This document shows positions 63,276 through 64,000 of a DNA stretch of 64,000 bases, in pieces. Within the stretch, counting starts at the first letter, position 1, and the number at the start of each line of letters is the position of its first letter. The stretch covers positions 1 through 64,000 of the forward strand of contig NZ_LPNR01000100.1 of the NCBI RefSeq assembly GCF_019266065.1, read 5' to 3'. Below the pieces are notes generated by a model that saw only the letters and a program-made list of their open reading frames with translations, was not told the DNA's origin and did no database searches. A program made the translations under genes and the position numbers. Origin of the DNA: Nocardia sp. MH4. Its GTDB lineage: Bacteria; Actinomycetota; Actinomycetes; Mycobacteriales; Mycobacteriaceae.

Positions 63276-64000
63276 GTGCCTGTATCCCTGACTGCGGCCA
63301 CGGCGAGTGGCTTGTGCGCGTTCATCGATGCTTCGCCCTCGCCGTTCCATGTGTGCGCGACGGTCGCCGCCGAGCTGGCGGCGAACGGGTTCACCCCACT
63401 GGCCGAGGCGCGGTCGTGGGAGAGCGCGGGCGGGAAACACTATGTGGTGCGCGGTGGTTCGCTGATCGCGTGGGCCGACGAGGACGCCGCGCCGGCCGAC
63501 CCGTTCCGGGTGGTCGGCGCGCACACCGACAGCCCGAACCTGCGGGTGAAGCAGCATCCGGATCTGGCGACCGCGGGCTGGCAGCTGGTCGGGCTCGAGC
63601 CCTACGGCGGCGCGTGGCTGAACTCCTGGCTGGACCGCGAACTCGGCCTCTCCGGCCGGCTGAGCGTGCGCGACGGCGCCCGGATGAGCGACGTGCTGGT
63701 CCGCATCGACGACCCCATCCTGCGGGTGCCGCAGCTGGCGATCCACCTGTCCGAGGATCGGCGCGGGGTGACGCTGGACCCGCAGCGCCACGTCAACGCG
63801 ATCTGGGGCATCGGCGACGCCCCCGCCTCCTTCCTGGATTTCGTGGCCGAACGCGCCGGCGTCGACGGCGCCGACGTACTCGGCTGGGAACTGATGACCC
63901 ACGACCTCGCGCCGAGCACCCTGGTCGGCCGGGACAACGACCTGGTGAGCGCGCCGCGCCTGGACAACCAGGGCACCTGCTACGCCGGGCTGCAGGCGTT
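63276..64000 (+). CDS. M18-family aspartyl aminopeptidase (5' part)
   Basis: 241 residues visible; the frame continues past the window. [19 protein letters not shown] near the start, [15 protein letters not shown] with the zinc His and Asp near residue 85, and [14 protein letters not shown] at the end match M18 peptidases (M. tuberculosis PepC, Rv0800). It removes N-terminal Asp/Glu. GTG 63276, predicted leaderless. Confidence 0.9.
   Translation, partial: MPVSLTAATASGLCAFIDASPSPFHVCATVAAELAANGFTPLAEARSWESAGGKHYVVRGGSLIAWADEDAAPADPFRVVGAHTDSPNLRVKQHPDLATAGWQLVGLEPYGGAWLNSWLDRELGLSGRLSVRDGARMSDVLVRIDDPILRVPQLAIHLSEDRRGVTLDPQRHVNAIWGIGDAPASFLDFVAERAGVDGADVLGWELMTHDLAPSTLVGRDNDLVSAPRLDNQGTCYAGLQA

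Overview
The window is high-GC actinobacterial DNA. Its gene content (a complete mce4 operon, CYP125-type sterol catabolism, an antigen-85-like esterase, an EspR-like regulator, PhoPR, abundant TANNNT promoters placed directly at start codons) points to a mycolic-acid-containing Corynebacteriales member, most likely Nocardia and less likely Rhodococcus. All calls come from reading the sequence and from remembered protein families; no database search was run.

Layout: (1) 1-2.7 kb: end of a Pro/Ala-rich membrane protein, an ImmA/IrrE-type metallopeptidase and a MAB_1171c-type membrane protein in one operon, convergent with an EspR-like XRE regulator. (2) 2.7-33.2 kb: a sterol uptake and side-chain degradation locus. 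It holds fadA5, cyp125, ltp3, ltp4, a DUF35 protein, two LLM-type flavin/F420 oxidoreductases, a SnoaL-like protein, two acyl-CoA ligases (one is fadD19), echA19, fadE26, fadE27, fdxD and hsd4A, followed by yrbE4AB-mce4ABCDEF-mam4AB. Together these supply import by the Mce4 system, C26 oxidation, CoA activation and the first beta-oxidation cycle, plus the ltp3/ltp4 branch for C24-branched sterols. Eight KstR-type operators mark the promoters; kstR itself is not in the window. Two insertions interrupt the set: a SigG-like ECF sigma factor with a VOC protein, and a TetR/FAD-monooxygenase pair with a decayed antitoxin-like gene.

(3) 33.3-35.5 kb: phoR and phoP, with a PhoP-type direct repeat just upstream of phoP. 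(4) 35.5-37.3 kb: otsA and a small conserved protein that sit next to mce4 in M. tuberculosis, so here phoPR separates mce4 from otsA. (5) 37.4-40.7 kb: alpha/beta hydrolase, orphan MbtH-like protein, tRNA-Thr(TGT), two small secreted proteins, a HIT protein and a PH-domain protein. (6) 40.9-64 kb: a block resembling M. tuberculosis Rv0772-Rv0800: purD, M23 peptidase, aminotransferase, TetR, purB, HIT, mycolyltransferase-like esterase, DUF2330, oligopeptidase B, DUF2334, a gadB/gadC acid-resistance cluster with an M20 peptidase, MBL hydrolase, purS, purQ, an AmiC-like cytosolic binding protein facing a MarR regulator, a serine hydrolase, an AraC regulator, and the start of an M18 aminopeptidase.

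Recurring non-coding structure: three copies of a roughly 150-165 bp palindromic repeat lie directly after stop codons in convergent intergenic regions (5310, 14250, 59492). Many genes look leaderless, with a -10 TANNNT ending 6-7 nt before the start codon. At three KstR promoters the operator's last two bases form the first two bases of that -10.
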